Assembly: GCF_019649055.1 (NCBI RefSeq)
Contig: NW_026570400.1
Span: 120,489 to 184,488 of the forward strand
DNA: 64,000 nt
Origin: Paramacrobiotus metropolitanus
Taxonomy: Eukaryota > Tardigrada > Eutardigrada > Parachela > Macrobiotidae
Reading direction: 5' to 3'
How positions within the stretch are numbered: position 1 is the stretch's first letter; every line of letters starts with the position of its first letter. The position numbers were made by a program, and so were the translations under genes. The notes beneath the pieces were generated by a model. It ran no database searches. It was not told where the DNA came from and worked only from the letters and a program-made list of their open reading frames with translations. Below, in pieces: positions 55,901 through 63,125 of this stretch.

Positions 55901-56702
55901 CCGTCTTACAGTGTCGGACTGACGGAGCGAATTCTTCGTCGTTTTCTTCCTCGGATTCTTCCGAAGGTCGGTTATCGGAGTCGGTGTCCGCCGAGTCACT
56001 CGTACTCTGTATGTCCGAGTCGTCCGACTGGTAATCTTCGTTTTCGACGGTTGTTCCGTCTTCCTGTCCGACTTGCGGTGTGTTACCGACTTCGACCTTT
56101 GTGGTCGGATCAGCTTGGTCAACTTGCTCCGTCGTTTGGGTAGGTCGACTTACTCCGTCCTGATTCTCAAGGTCGGTTGGTTGTGAGCCTATGTCGCTCA
56201 ACCATTGGATGCGCGTCTGTTGGGGCTTCCGAAAGCGGTCTACCTTCCGTTCCTGTTGCGGGGGTGACGGTGACGACGGTCTGTCGTCCGACCAAGTTAA
56301 GTCGTGATGAGCCTTCATGGCCTGTACCACTCCGTCAATGTTATCCTTGCAGATGGTACACTGGTAAGGTTTATCAGTTTCCTCCAGGATTACATCGTCC
56401 TGGGGTTTCGGTGGGCTACTCACGAAGTGCACTGTGGTCGGAGTATGCTCCTCAATTGGCGGTAATGGGTCAGGTACATGTCGCGTTATAGCGGTGTCCT
56501 CGCCATACCGTTGCCAGAATGCAGTCGTTGACGATTCTCCGTGCAACTGAACTCGCTGCATGTAGGCGAAAAGTTGAAAGCCTAGTTCCTGGCAGGGCAT
56601 TTCCAAAGGCCATGGGACGGGAAGTCCGTATTCCATGTACTGTCGATGGATCGGAATTCGTTCGTCCTCCCATTCCCATGCTACGTCCTCTATGTCGTTC
56701 AT
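52938..56702 (-). CDS. Reverse transcriptase-RNase H polyprotein of the giant element
   Basis: The frame has 1,254 codons from ATG 56702, but the same frame is open and sensible upstream (to about 56,965), interrupted only by TGA at 56763-56765. It therefore probably begins by a -1 frame change from the protease ORF. Residues 1 to about 640 are charged and partly repetitive, with two small domains of the kind that precede RT in gypsy elements (each ends in a KKGVRLG or RKGAQMG motif). RT follows: VLAAKRNGNGTVGTRFC, MPFGVCNGPATFQ and YIDD at residues 870-873. RNase H follows with IECDASGAGLGA and RTDHRALQNL, then NADALSRWPL. The frame ends at TAA 52940-52938, after which the same frame continues into the integrase linker, so this stop looks like damage. 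It copies element RNA into DNA. Confidence 0.85.
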   Translation of the reverse strand: MNDIEDVAWEWEDERIPIHRQYMEYGLPVPWPLEMPCQELGFQLFAYMQRVQLHGESSTTAFWQRYGEDTAITRHVPDPLPPIEEHTPTTVHFVSSPPKPQDDVILEETDKPYQCTICKDNIDGVVQAMKAHHDLTWSDDRPSSPSPPQQERKVDRFRKPQQTRIQWLSDIGSQPTDLENQDGVSRPTQTTEQVDQADPTTKVEVGNTPQVGQEDGTTVENEDYQSDDSDIQSTSDSADTDSDNRPSEESEEENDEEFAPSVRHCKTDKPSVNDSDDSSSEDEEPTYDVRVITALRTIVHTEFIVEQPEQTEQPKPVDSEQQEELDQLKALWEFGGGKPEEDDFRPPTIVVQQLSTEQPTLANLTDQQKSEHFNTWKARVAKVTTIEELDLDNKCPEVHHLKLDPHVETKALDRQVVFKSERVSLSPWSTCSIKVRTAKPMDPRRPIYFSTLQRLVRPIRPIEARIDIRPTNDTAWINIQNTTHQTKVLKKGVRLGHMQYADFFEPEINNEFVEWELPHRVAKTWPHTREVKPKPQFEIFEATGVRSQRKVKLIPRAVTMVEVVLDVPVSKDQKLMYLGESDPKRDGIKFMDGVTKHDGKRFTIMVANHTHREVTLRKGAQMGRAEAFTMMTDDQKVEEARVNTAEVEQEDAESQEERRIIIDPMNFGKNLTDEQLAKLKAVAWDYRTVFPTSKKPYGDVKGVTHTIDVQGAQPIKMNPTRTSWKRREFIQKHVQEMLDQGVIEPSSAAWSFPVVLAAKRNGNGTVGTRFCINYIKLNAVTKKNNYPLPNPDELLDRCAGMEYYGKVDCQSGFWQIPMDEQSKDYTTFVTPDGMWRFNRMPFGVCNGPATFQMHMDKITASAWKKGVLAYIDDIIFFGKTFEDFLEAFRATLECLRDAGFTVKPSKCEIGTDRLLFLGHVLSRNGIQTDDEKVACIAEQSCPRTERQLRSFLGLANYYHKFIQGYAQKTSKMYELLRKDKNIKLDWTEAHTAEFNDIKKALTKAPVLAKFDPTKKTVIECDASGAGLGAVISQDDHPIAYASRVLRGPELNYGVTEWECLAVVWAVQKFKHFIDHGPFTVRTDHRALQNLLRCESNRPGINPRLTRWALALQGRDIIIEYKPGVFCDNADALSRWPLERSEDKDPHEELDQVPNFEDFKDEIRVCTIRTLRRLKANASKKRKKDLKEPPKIPLPPVLPGCNVIADWDDLSTAEVRVINIPAPKTPEPNIRTVNTAEDDELEVEETLPPPPEPNL

Positions 56703-56860
56703 GAGGGCGATTACGGGTTCACACGTTTGTTGTGCGTCCCGTATTTGCTCATATGTTACCGCTCAGTTCTGTCGCAGAGTGGTCACCATCTCCAACGTCC
56801 GTTGGTCGAGAAAGTGTCGAGCTCCTGAGAACCAAGTTCGGTACCTTTGTTGCAACTCTT

Positions 56861-58519
56861 CTAAGTTCCGAGCATCCGCTTCAGCGGATGCCTCTGTATC
56901 GGGATAGACTTCAGTACTGTCTTGGCCGGTCGTAGTGTGCCGGTGTTTTTCCGTCCTTCGTACGCTTCAATGGCGTTGTGCAGCTTAAGTTCCTCGAGCA
57001 GAGTCCGGTTGTTATTCCGGCAGCCACGGCGAATTCGCGAAGGGTCCGACGGTTGATCAATCCGACTTATCCTTGCTTCACTTGGTAACTCGCCCGATGC
57101 CTCTGGTATCGGGATAGATTGCACTACCGTCGTTCCTACCGGTTGTTCCGTTTTAGGGATCGGTGTTAAGACGAAGGTGAACTTCGAATGTAGGTAGTCG
57201 CATACGAGCAGTACTGGAATGTCCGCTTCGGTCGGCTGGACGTGAAATGTGTGGTGGCTAGTAAAGCCCTGCATTGTTACAGGTGCAGTACAGCAGTGAG
57301 ACACCATGAAGGCGACTTGTCCGCCTACACCGAGTATTTTGGTGTAATGTCCGAGGGGTTGCATCGTTACACCGTTCCTCTCGCAAAACCGTTGTTCGAT
57401 GAGCGAAGTCTCCGCTCCGGTATCTAACATCGCCAATGTGGGCGTGGATCCGACTTGGATTTCGTGTGTCCAAGCTCGAACTGTCTTCGGTTTCTTATGT
57501 GTTCCTTTCTCGAATGTCACTTCCCGCACCGTTGGTTTGACGGGAATTAGTGACACCGGTCCGTGGTCGGCTGGCTGTTGAGTTGAACCTTGTGTAAGTT
57601 CGACTCCGACTTCTCCCGCTTCCTGTACCTCGGGTCGGTTAGCTACTCCGTCTTCCGGTAGTTTGGCGGTTCCGAACCGTTGTGCCTGAGTCAATATCCT
57701 TTCCTCGATTGAGTCGTCTGTTGGTCTCAATTTCGACCACATGTAGTCGATGTTGAGGAATGTTCGAGAACTGGCTATCGTTCTGGCTGGTCGCTCTTTT
57801 GGCTGGAAGAGGTCCGCTTCTCCCGGCCGAGAGTAAACGGGTACCTGTGCTTCCAATGGGACTGTTTCCCATTCTTCGACTTCTCCTTCCGATTCTTCGG
57901 TGAGGTCGATGGCTGCCATTGTCGCAGCGTATCTATCCGTTGCGCGTTCGGATGATACATTGGGGAAGTTTCTGTTGCCCCTGTGCTTGAATCGGCGTCC
58001 CGGTCCTCCGCGTCTTGGGCCTCGTCTGGGCGGCTCGGTTGAGTTTATCCTCACCGGCAATCCGGTCCAACTTCCGTGGCCGGGCCGTACTACGTCACTT
58101 TGTGTGACGGACGGCGCAGTCGCATTGTTTGCGCTGCTTAGGTCGGACAATTCTTGCGTTCCGACCTCCGACGTTTCAGCGCCAAGTTGATGCGCTGGGT
58201 AGGTTGCCTGGAGTACTTGTTGTATTCCGGGCAAAGCTTCGACGGTGCCATTGTTAACATACACGCCGAGCCGAGCAGCTAGCTTCCGAGCTGCCTCTAC
58301 CTCCTTTGTGGAGGTCGACATCGCCTTTGCGAAGTCGTCTATTGAACTATTCGCGTTCAGTCCAAATAGTTGGAGGATGGCTTCTATCTGTTGAGTGCCC
58401 TCCTCGACCGTTATGGGGAAATCCAGTTCGTTCCGGTAAGTGAGCGGTTGGTTAGTCGGGTTATCCTTGTCCGGTGGTTCGGTCGGATGTTGGAGGTCGA
58501 ATGAGTCACCGGAGCTCAT
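56861..58519 (-). CDS. Protease ORF (retropepsin) of the giant element
   Basis: The 552-codon ORF starts at ATG 58519, which overlaps the Gag stop as ATGA. The first 300 residues are acidic and Ser/Thr/Pro-rich, with a short PRRGPRRGGPGRRFKHRG basic block. The aspartic protease is marked by LDTGAET with DTGA at residues 366-369, then a glycine-rich KILGVGGQVAF flap-like region and IPVLLVCDYLHSKF, typical of retropepsins that cleave the polyprotein. The ORF ends at 56861, but from about 56,965 the -1 frame leads into the RT polyprotein. G AAA AAC at 56951-56945 is a plausible slip site. Fairly sure of function; the expression route is inferred. Confidence 0.75.
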   Translation of the reverse strand: MSSGDSFDLQHPTEPPDKDNPTNQPLTYRNELDFPITVEEGTQQIEAILQLFGLNANSSIDDFAKAMSTSTKEVEAARKLAARLGVYVNNGTVEALPGIQQVLQATYPAHQLGAETSEVGTQELSDLSSANNATAPSVTQSDVVRPGHGSWTGLPVRINSTEPPRRGPRRGGPGRRFKHRGNRNFPNVSSERATDRYAATMAAIDLTEESEGEVEEWETVPLEAQVPVYSRPGEADLFQPKERPARTIASSRTFLNIDYMWSKLRPTDDSIEERILTQAQRFGTAKLPEDGVANRPEVQEAGEVGVELTQGSTQQPADHGPVSLIPVKPTVREVTFEKGTHKKPKTVRAWTHEIQVGSTPTLAMLDTGAETSLIEQRFCERNGVTMQPLGHYTKILGVGGQVAFMVSHCCTAPVTMQGFTSHHTFHVQPTEADIPVLLVCDYLHSKFTFVLTPIPKTEQPVGTTVVQSIPIPEASGELPSEARISRIDQPSDPSRIRRGCRNNNRTLLEELKLHNAIEAYEGRKNTGTLRPAKTVLKSIPIQRHPLKRMLGT

Positions 58520-59997
58520 CGACCTTGGGCGTTTCCCGGGGAGTTACTCCGAGCCGGCCCATTGTTGGGTGGCGTCGAGTTCAGTGACTGGCGGGGCAAC
58601 AACGGTTCTCTGTATGCCGGGGAACCTTGTTGGTTCCCGCCGCTATTGTTGCGGTTTCCGCCATTCCCCTGGCCGGGCGACCGGTTTCCGTTACCGGGGC
58701 TACCCGAGCCTCCTGCCTGTTGGCGTTGGCGCGGCGGTGGCACGATGTCCTTCCAGAAAGGATTAGCCGAGCCAACCGGGCCATTCGTCGAGTATCGGCG
58801 GTACCAGTCGTCGTACCACCGGAGGTTCGGATTGTCGTCCGAGCCATATATGCAGCGCGACTCGTCATGGTTATTAAACATGCAGTGCCTGCACCTGAAG
58901 GTCTTGTCCTTCGTCCACTGGAAGAAGGCCGCCTCCATCTTGTCGACGTACGTTGTTCCTTGCCGGGCACTTTGTTGTGCCTGGGGAGGTCGGTTCCCTT
59001 GTTGGTTGCCGCCTCCGCCGCGGTTAGGGAAGTTTCCACGGCCGCGACTCCCGCCGGCACGTCCTCTACCGCGACCGTGACCTCCGCCGCCGTATCCTTG
59101 TGGAGGATACTGTCCGTATGCGGAGTATCCCTGGTTGGAGTTCTGTGCGTAACCAAAACCTGTGTTGCTTTGGTTACCGCCCGAGCTATAACCTGGGCCG
59201 CCGTAGTTGTTAACGGGGGCTCCAACTCCAGGTGCTGGGGGATTCGGATTTGCTGCCGTCACGCCTGCCCAAGTCTGTTGCTGGACTGGTGCTTGTTGCA
59301 CCGGTGGCGTCGGAGCCGGACTTAGTTGTCCGTACTGTGCCGTCGGAGTTTGATATCCCGGCATCATGTGTGGCTGATACGCAGTCTGTTGTGGTATCGC
59401 CGGAGGTGGAGTCGGAACAGGTGCAGGTATTGCTGCCCGGACTCTAGCGTAGTCGCTGTCACGCGATTTCCGCACCTCATACATTTCCTTGCCGTTAACG
59501 AAGTCCCGTAGGTAGTCACGGAACTCGATCGGCGTTGCCGGCATCCTGATTTCCAGGGCCTCCCGCAGTTTGGGTTCGTGGATGTTTTCCCTGAGATGAT
59601 ATAGTATTATCTGATCGGTGACGGTGGGGACTTGGGACTTCCTGAACATCATCGCGTCGTAGTATTGTTCCGGCGTTTCTTCGCCGAAACGGAATATCCG
59701 TTTATTGATTCGCGATATCATGTTCACCTCCTTGTTCTTGTCCGCAAATCGATGCTCGAATTTGGTCAGCCATAGGTTGACTGGCCATCCGCCGATTGGT
59801 TCTTCAGCGGCTTCGAGGGTATGCCAATGTTCCGCTTGGCCATCTAGTTGGGCTACCAAGTCGGACATGAAAGTCTGATCGTCTTCGTACCATTGTTGGG
59901 CTTGACGATACAGGCTTCGAATCTGCTTGAGCCACCCGTGAAGTTTGGTGTGGTCGCCATCAAACGGCGGTAAAGGTTGCCGACGTCCGTGGGTCAT
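58516..59997 (-). CDS. Gag of the giant element (retrotransposon Gag plus CCHC knuckle)
   Basis: The 493-codon ORF begins at ATG 59997, eight bases after the ORF1 stop. Residues about 40-160 resemble the retrotransposon Gag domain that forms the capsid (WPVNLWLTKFEHRF, EETPEQYYDAMM). Next is a Pro/Gln/Tyr-rich spacer (GYQTPTAQYGQLSPAP) and an RGG-rich block (GGGHGRGRGRAGGSRGRG). The zinc knuckle Cx2Cx4Hx4C uses C369, C372, H377 and C382, the canonical spacing for RNA packaging. A Gly/Asn/Ser-rich tail follows. The stop overlaps the PR start (ATGA), suggesting coupled translation. Confidence 0.85.
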   Translation of the reverse strand: MTHGRRQPLPPFDGDHTKLHGWLKQIRSLYRQAQQWYEDDQTFMSDLVAQLDGQAEHWHTLEAAEEPIGGWPVNLWLTKFEHRFADKNKEVNMISRINKRIFRFGEETPEQYYDAMMFRKSQVPTVTDQIILYHLRENIHEPKLREALEIRMPATPIEFRDYLRDFVNGKEMYEVRKSRDSDYARVRAAIPAPVPTPPPAIPQQTAYQPHMMPGYQTPTAQYGQLSPAPTPPVQQAPVQQQTWAGVTAANPNPPAPGVGAPVNNYGGPGYSSGGNQSNTGFGYAQNSNQGYSAYGQYPPQGYGGGGHGRGRGRAGGSRGRGNFPNRGGGGNQQGNRPPQAQQSARQGTTYVDKMEAAFFQWTKDKTFRCRHCMFNNHDESRCIYGSDDNPNLRWYDDWYRRYSTNGPVGSANPFWKDIVPPPRQRQQAGGSGSPGNGNRSPGQGNGGNRNNSGGNQQGSPAYREPLLPRQSLNSTPPNNGPARSNSPGNAQGR

Positions 59998-60005
59998 TGC
60001 GCGGA

Positions 60006-62903
60006 TCAGAGCAACATGTGCTGGGTCCTGTCCGAGGGGAATCGGGGTGCCGCCGGCGCAACTTGTTGTGCAACCGGGGCGGGTGGCGGGTTGGCGTATG
60101 GCATGTGATCTTGTTGGTCTTCGTACGCCTCCTGTTGGTAGGCTTCATCATGATGACCGTTGTATCCGTCCTGTTGCGGATGTCGAGCCTGGTCTTCGTG
60201 ACGAGGCTGTTGCGGCTGTCCTCCATACTGTTGTGGAGGGGGCGCTCGATTTTGTCTCGGCGCCGGCAGATAGAATCCACTTGGCTGGTCGTAGATTCTT
60301 CCGTACCGGTCGGGCTGTGTTCCCTGAGCCGGCATCCGACCTTGTGTAGGTCGGTTTGGAGGCCTCCGGCCTTGTTGGTCGGAGAGGTCTTCTCCGTTTC
60401 TTCCGTCCTGCTGCTGGTCAGCCATGTTGAATGACCGAGCTCGCCCGCGTTCAGAGTCGAACTGCAGGTTCTGGCGGAGCAAGTTCGGGTTGGAATTCGT
60501 CCGTGGTGGGCGGTATGCCTCCATGCCAGGTCTTGGTGGTTGAATCGGGAGACGTTCGGTGTCCGTTGTCCGGTCTCCTCTGGCATTAGGTACCGGCGCG
60601 TACGTTGTTGTGCGCGTCGCGTACGAGGTGCTAGTATATGCACCGGCCGACGTCGTTGTCGCCACGTTCGTCGTTGGCACTCGTGGTGCCGCAGTCGACG
60701 TATTGTGTTCCGGTTCCGGGGGGCTCGGTACGGCTGGTGGTTGTGGGATTGTTCCCACACTCGGGTCGGTTGTTACGACTCCGACGAAGTAGGAGGTGTT
60801 GTTCTCCTTCTTCGCCATTTCCTGGGTCGGGTCAATTCCCCACAGGATGTCACTAATTGTTCGTGACGGCTGTTGATCCTGTGCCATGGACGTTCGGTAT
60901 GAGGGAGGTTCTACCCGGCTTTGTTCCCGGTGTGGGGAAAGTTCGACCTGGCTTTGTTCCAGGTGTTTCTTTTCCTCCCTCAGACACCTTGTTTCGATGT
61001 CCATTTCGTCCATCTGCCTCATCATTTCTGTGAGATTACTTGCTGCTTGTTCGCCGAATTCGTACAGCTCGGCTTCGCGAGCCTCCAGGTAAAGAATGCG
61101 GCTGTGTTGCGCCTCGTTTACCTTTTGGGCCTCATTCAGGTTATATTCCAGTTGGGCTCGGAGTTTTTGTTCCTCCTTAAGGACTTTATTTAGTCCATAG
61201 ACCTGGTCGGCTAGCTGGGCGTTTGCTTCCACCAGGTCGACATCGGCTGTCCTTTGGTTAGGAAAGCTCATGTCCCGAGCGTTCGCATCAATGAACCGGC
61301 GTCCCATTCTGGTGAAGAGAAGTTCGATTTCCGACTCGAGCTCATCGACTCTATGTGTCAGGCGGTCGATCTCGTCGTCGGCCTTCTTCAATTCCACCAC
61401 GTATCTATCGACTTCGTCTCGATAGACCCCGGCTTCTTCGTTGGCCGTATTGAGTTGCTGATGGAACGCTCCGGCTGATTGTTCCGACTCGACCAATGCA
61501 GTTTGCACGTCGGCCAATTCCTTTTTGGCCTCATCAAGGGCTTTATGCGCCTCGTCGAGCTCGCGTTCCGTTTTGTAGGCTGCTGCTATTGACCGCTCCA
61601 ACCTACCGTTGAGTACGGCGACTTCGTCGACTTCGTGTCGACACGGTTGATCGGTACGCTTCAGTATGGCATTGAGCCGATCAATTTCCCGTTGTTGGAT
61701 GGCAATGCCTTTGTTCGCATCTGACATATCGCGCTCCCACTTCCTTCGTTCAAGTTTGTGGGTGTCCGCCGAGTTGCGGAGTGACCCTTCCGTTGAGTTT
61801 ACAATTTGGTCTGCTAAAGCGATCTGAGTGATCAGCTCACGGCATCTCGCGCGGAGTAGGTCGACGTCTTCGATCTTTTCGGGCGGTGTTGCCGCGATCC
61901 ACTTCTTGGCCGTATATTCGAGTGCACTGGCTTGGTATGTGAGGTCGTCCTCGTTGGACTTCACCGGTGTTGTGAAGAAACCGTCCGCACTATTCGGTCT
62001 TGACACTTTTGTTGTGTCGAAGACTTCGTCATTCGGTGTCGGGGTTCTCTCGCTACCAAGTTCGCCAGGTTCGAACATCAACGGTGAAGGTCGGATCTGC
62101 AGGTCGGCAGGTCGACTTTGTGTCGCCTTGATCGACTTCGCCGTTTGTTGAGCTTCAGTTACTCGAGTCGACTCGCTTCCAGTTGGCGAAGGTCGGCTCA
62201 ACGGTGGAATTACCCGTTCGTTAGGTGCCGGTATGCTGGTCGGCGATCCCGCTGGGTGAGGGCCGCTTCGTGGCGGTACCTCCGAATCTTCCGTTCTGGT
62301 CGGTAGCTTGGTTGGCTGGACGGCCGCATCCGACTTTGTGTCGGTTGGTTGCCGTTCCAGGCTAGTCGGTTGTTGTTCACCGACTTGCCTGGTTGGCGAT
62401 TTTCGCTCGGCCTGTGTGGTCGGCGATTTCCTTCCGACTTGGTTAGTCGGTATGTCCATGTTGGACAAGGTCGACTTCGGCGTTCCTTCTGTTCTGTTGG
62501 GCGATTGCCGTGCGAGCTCGGTGGCTTCTGTAGCCGTTACCGAGTCTTGAGCTCTTTGTGAGCTCGGCTCCAGGTCGGCATGAGACAATGTGGTCTCTGC
62601 CTGTAATTGTTCCACATCCCCCCCGGTCGGGTGGGACGGGGCTGCCACGTCAGCTTGGGTGTCAGGGAATGTTTTATCCCTGGCGTCCTCAAAACTGTCA
62701 TCCAAGGTCGGATTCGAGTCGGCAAGGAGGATTCGCTCGTTGCGCCTTTCCCTTGCCTCAGCCGGCTTAGTCGAATCGGTTGAGGACGGCTGACTTTTGT
62801 CCTGACCGGCGTACCGGAGTGAGTACTTCCCGGTCGTGTTTGCTCGCCGAGAGTAGTCCTTATTGAACTTCTTGGCGTATTCGTTTTCTCGGGAGGTCGA
62901 CAT
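60006..62903 (-). CDS. Element ORF1, long coiled-coil protein upstream of Gag
   Basis: The 965-codon ORF from ATG 62903 lies upstream of Gag, a position where gypsy elements normally have no ORF. Residues 1-310 are Ser/Thr/Pro/Glu-rich and probably disordered. Residues about 330-650 form a long coiled coil (LLRARCRELITQIALADQI, then ELDEAHKALDEAKKELADV). The C-terminal third is Pro/Gln/Tyr-rich (NRAPPPQQYGGQPQQPRHED). The stop TGA (60008-60006) is eight bases from the Gag ATG. No known domain is recognised. Possible roles are an assembly scaffold or an RNA-binding partner of Gag, loosely like LINE ORF1 proteins, but this is a guess. Coding is supported by length and consistent composition. 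Confidence 0.75.
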   Translation of the reverse strand: MSTSRENEYAKKFNKDYSRRANTTGKYSLRYAGQDKSQPSSTDSTKPAEARERRNERILLADSNPTLDDSFEDARDKTFPDTQADVAAPSHPTGGDVEQLQAETTLSHADLEPSSQRAQDSVTATEATELARQSPNRTEGTPKSTLSNMDIPTNQVGRKSPTTQAERKSPTRQVGEQQPTSLERQPTDTKSDAAVQPTKLPTRTEDSEVPPRSGPHPAGSPTSIPAPNERVIPPLSRPSPTGSESTRVTEAQQTAKSIKATQSRPADLQIRPSPLMFEPGELGSERTPTPNDEVFDTTKVSRPNSADGFFTTPVKSNEDDLTYQASALEYTAKKWIAATPPEKIEDVDLLRARCRELITQIALADQIVNSTEGSLRNSADTHKLERRKWERDMSDANKGIAIQQREIDRLNAILKRTDQPCRHEVDEVAVLNGRLERSIAAAYKTERELDEAHKALDEAKKELADVQTALVESEQSAGAFHQQLNTANEEAGVYRDEVDRYVVELKKADDEIDRLTHRVDELESEIELLFTRMGRRFIDANARDMSFPNQRTADVDLVEANAQLADQVYGLNKVLKEEQKLRAQLEYNLNEAQKVNEAQHSRILYLEAREAELYEFGEQAASNLTEMMRQMDEMDIETRCLREEKKHLEQSQVELSPHREQSRVEPPSYRTSMAQDQQPSRTISDILWGIDPTQEMAKKENNTSYFVGVVTTDPSVGTIPQPPAVPSPPEPEHNTSTAAPRVPTTNVATTTSAGAYTSTSYATRTTTYAPVPNARGDRTTDTERLPIQPPRPGMEAYRPPRTNSNPNLLRQNLQFDSERGRARSFNMADQQQDGRNGEDLSDQQGRRPPNRPTQGRMPAQGTQPDRYGRIYDQPSGFYLPAPRQNRAPPPQQYGGQPQQPRHEDQARHPQQDGYNGHHDEAYQQEAYEDQQDHMPYANPPPAPVAQQVAPAAPRFPSDRTQHMLL

Positions 62904-63079
62904 TGTTGTCGACTCAGGTCGGCTCTGATGGAGCCTTATGGGTTTAATAGGTTAGAAAGAGAAAGTCGAACAATCTTCTATGTGAAGATGTTCGGTAAAA
63001 TCAGGAACGTCTTTTTGTTCAGGAACTTCCGAGGGTCAGGAACGTCCGATGAGATGTTGTTGTTGTTGTTGATGTGTCT

Positions 63080-63125
63080 GTTGGTGACTCAGTACACAGG
63101 GTGTTATTATACAGTACAATGGTTC
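63080..63125 (-). promoter_or_regulatory. Candidate promoter (TATA box) and CAA-rich leader of the element
   Basis: On the minus strand GTATAATAAC (about 63110-63101) is followed some 30 bp later by GTACTGAGTCACC and then a run of CAACAACAACAACAA at about 63,057-63,072. ORF1 starts about 155 bp further on. The layout fits a TATA-driven transcript with an unstructured leader, but it is unproven. Confidence 0.4.

Noticed and set aside
58581-59225. Alternate-frame ORF over the Gag RGG region
   Set aside because: It is the shadow of a GC-rich low-complexity stretch. The Gag frame has the CCHC knuckle and Gag domain.
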